Assembly (NCBI GenBank): GCA_000697665.1 | Contig: KL197727.1 | Span: 310,001-374,000, forward strand | Length of the DNA stretch: 64,000 nt | From: Jaapia argillacea MUCL 33604 | Taxonomy: Eukaryota > Basidiomycota > Agaricomycetes > Jaapiales > Jaapiaceae | Direction of reading: 5' to 3' | Shown here: piece after piece, positions 61,958-64,000 of the stretch | Numbering within the stretch: the first letter of the stretch is position 1 | Layout of the letters: every line of letters starts with the position of its first letter | Notes under the pieces: generated by a model | The model's database searches: none | What the model was told of the DNA's origin: nothing | What the model saw: only the letters and a program-made list of their open reading frames with translations | Position numbers and translations under genes: made by a program

Positions 61958-64000
61958 CTGGGTTCTAGCGAAGATCGACTGGCGAAAAAGAACGACGAAG
62001 GTCAGGCAATATAAGAGCCGAAGTGGAGGGGATGAGAAACTGTGGAACCACTCAGGTCCGTAAGCACACCCGTGCCGTTGGGGCCGCAGCCAACCTGGCG
62101 TTCCTGGATGATGCGAAGTATAATTATGGCATATCGACAACCGCTCGGTTTCTATCTCACCGATCGCTTGCGGACTCAATCATGCATATTTGGAACGTTT
62201 GGTACCACGTACATGACACTGATGCAACTACTGTCGGCTTGACCTACTCAACGGACGCTGAGGGGCCAGCTATTTTTGACTCCAGAACCTTGGAAACCCC
62301 CGGTCGCAAACACGCGAGCATCGAAATTGCCCGCCAGGATTTCAACGAACGACCCACTGTCAACCTCGTTCCTTTTGTCGTGACGGACAACGATCTCGTA
62401 TGTTGGCGCCGAGTTCACAATGAGTGAAATACAAATTGTACCAACGATTTAACTCAGAGTTGACTACCTGGCTGTGCACGATCTACCCGAATTTCCAATT
62501 CAATCAGAAGCGTCCAAAACACGCATGGCCGCCACCGCGTCATACTTTAGCGCCATGCGTTTCGGAAGGAGCCACTGGGTGCAGTTGCGTCGTTGTAGGC
62601 GTCTCGCTAAGGGGGTGGGTGCACTCTGGCGGATGCTCCCCTCGCACCCAATGGCTCTCACTCGATGTCAGAATCGGGGCCCGAAGCTGAATATCGCCGA
62701 GACTTTGCCGAGCAAACCTCCTGTTGAGGAGCGTCAATGGATGGTAGAATACATACAGGGTGTACTGAAACCGACCAGAGGCCAAGGAGGTCAATGAGAC
62801 CAGTGAAACCGGTAGCTGAACCTCGCACAAGACTCCCAATTCCATTGGTACCGAGCAGGCCGGTCCCTGGGAATGCATATGAATCGGTCGTCTCACTGTC
62901 AAGAATCCTGAGTCCCCGCCAGTTTGAGAATGCAGGGCACGCCGAAGGCAAGGGCCTGGCAGACAGGATGATCTGCTCGATCAGAGAAGGTGTTTGCCAA
63001 ATTCTGCCGTCGGTGACTATCGATAACAAGCACTCATACAACCCTAAACAAGAGAAGAAACTTCCAGAGTTTTATATCAGCATGTCGTCTGATCTGAGTG
63101 TCGGCCGGAGTGGCCAATGATAGCGCTGTCTGTGGCAAGTCCGCAAACACAGACCTAGGTTTCGCCGCTACAAGCGGCACATTGGGTGAAACATCATGAC
63201 CTGGATGTTGTCCCGAAGTATGGACCTTGCTGAAATGTTGAACTCCGAAGGGGATGGACCGGCGATGTCTACGCCGCGGTGGGTGAGCACTGCGAACACC
63301 CACTGGTATAAGAATAGCAAGGTGGCTTACGTTGAGAACAGGATGACCAGCCGAGATAAGTGCTATATTCAGATCCACGAGCAGTCGCTTAAGCGAACTG
63401 GGCTCGTGATATCTCCATGGGTTGGTCAGGGTTGGTCCTATGAAGGTTCCAGGACGAGAATAAAGTCGTTCGTTCCTCATCAGGATTCAACCTGAGTAAG
63501 ATCAGAATTCAAGAGAAAAGGAAGACTTTAGGGTTGCAGCGAGACATCACCGTTGGGGTTCGAATGAGGAAGAAGGTATGGGACAGTGCCGAGACGTGAG
63601 CGTGCCCGCTCCGATGTTGGAAGGGCACGACACAATCAGACTACCGGTTCAAGGACACTGGGGATGCGGTAACTGGTCAACGCAAGGATTTCCGCGGATG
63701 GTATGTCCCTCCGATGCGCCGCGAAAGAGCAGCCCTGATACTCAGGAGGGCACTGGGTCACATAGCAGACGCAGACATAGCCCTCCTACTTTATTTTTGT
63801 GCTTGACGACAGTACTTGTAGGCGTACGAAGCACATTTGTCTGGCAATCTTCAATAGTAGGTGGTGCTGACTGGGTGGACTCACTTCCCATATTGGGAGA
63901 AGCAGTGTGAATTCCTCAATCACTGAAGGTAAATCAGGACGCGCATCAAGGTGATTAACTCGGCACCTTAGGAAGCCGACATGGTGAATGCGCTGGACTA
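61958..64000. other. gene-poor stretch to the right edge
   Basis: About 2 kb in which I recognise no gene. Frames of about 100-135 codons occur on both strands (for example 62023-62427 and 62737-63120), but opposite strands are equally open, they show no motif, and flanking splice sites do not extend them. A distant part of a gene beyond the window cannot be ruled out. Confidence 0.45.

Noticed and set aside
62023-63495. Several open frames of 100-148 codons on both strands
   Set aside because: No family resemblance, opposing strands equally open, no splice-supported extension, and low-quality amino-acid composition.

Overview
The window is nuclear DNA of a filamentous fungus, most likely a mushroom-forming basidiomycete (Agaricomycotina). 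The reasons are dense genes on both strands, many introns of about 50-60 bases with GT...AG ends, fungus-specific proteins (GH72 wall remodelling, Atg26, Ssk2-type MAPKKK, Sur7/PalI-like, Cbp3, Ggc1) and closest remembered matches to basidiomycete sequences. Gene identities were read from exon translations and family motifs; no search was run. No rRNA, CRISPR array, retroelement or DNA transposon was recognised.

Layout. 0-6 kb: 5' part of a GH72 glucanosyltransferase (-), an intron-bearing tRNA-Lys(CTT) (+), mitochondrial GTP/GDP carrier GGC1 (-), complex III assembly factor CBP3 (-), and a Sur7/PalI-like membrane protein (-). 6-23 kb: sterol glucosyltransferase ATG26 (+), then on the minus strand a 2-oxoglutarate/Fe(II) oxygenase, RIC1 (Golgi Rab GEF subunit), an Ups1-like PRELI protein, a metallo-beta-lactamase-fold protein and the translation GTPase DRG1/RBG1. 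23-31 kb: SSK2-type MAPKKK (+), about 75 bases from DRG1, convergent with an unrecognised multi-pass membrane protein (-). 31-45 kb, all minus: TFC3 (B-box-binding subunit of TFIIIC, with AT hooks), an Ups2-like PRELI protein, a peroxisomal ABCD half-transporter and a HAD hydrolase.

44.9-53.3 kb is the most unusual part: an intact P450, followed by a head-to-tail duplication of about 2.6-3.0 kb. Each unit runs from the 3' end of the P450 through a U6 snRNA sequence and a small secreted, probably GPI-anchored Ser/Thr-rich protein into the 3' part of a beta-carbonic anhydrase. The outer genes stay whole, whereas the central junction fuses a carbonic anhydrase fragment to a P450 fragment. The left U6 looks functional; the right one has a changed ACAGAGA box. 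Both secreted-protein copies are open.

53.8-60.2 kb: RINT1/TIP20 (+) and replicative helicase subunit MCM3 (-). 60.2-64 kb is gene-poor, but on the minus strand it holds a two-exon 56-codon reading frame for a signal peptide plus three short repeats, each ending KDW and separated by KR/ER. This resembles a Kex2-processed secreted peptide precursor and is the best candidate for something undescribed.

Most genes are housekeeping: mitochondrial lipid and nucleotide traffic (GGC1, CBP3, two PRELI proteins), Golgi traffic (RIC1, RINT1), Pol III transcription (TFC3, tRNA, U6), replication (MCM3) and wall/stress biology (GH72, SSK2, Sur7-like).
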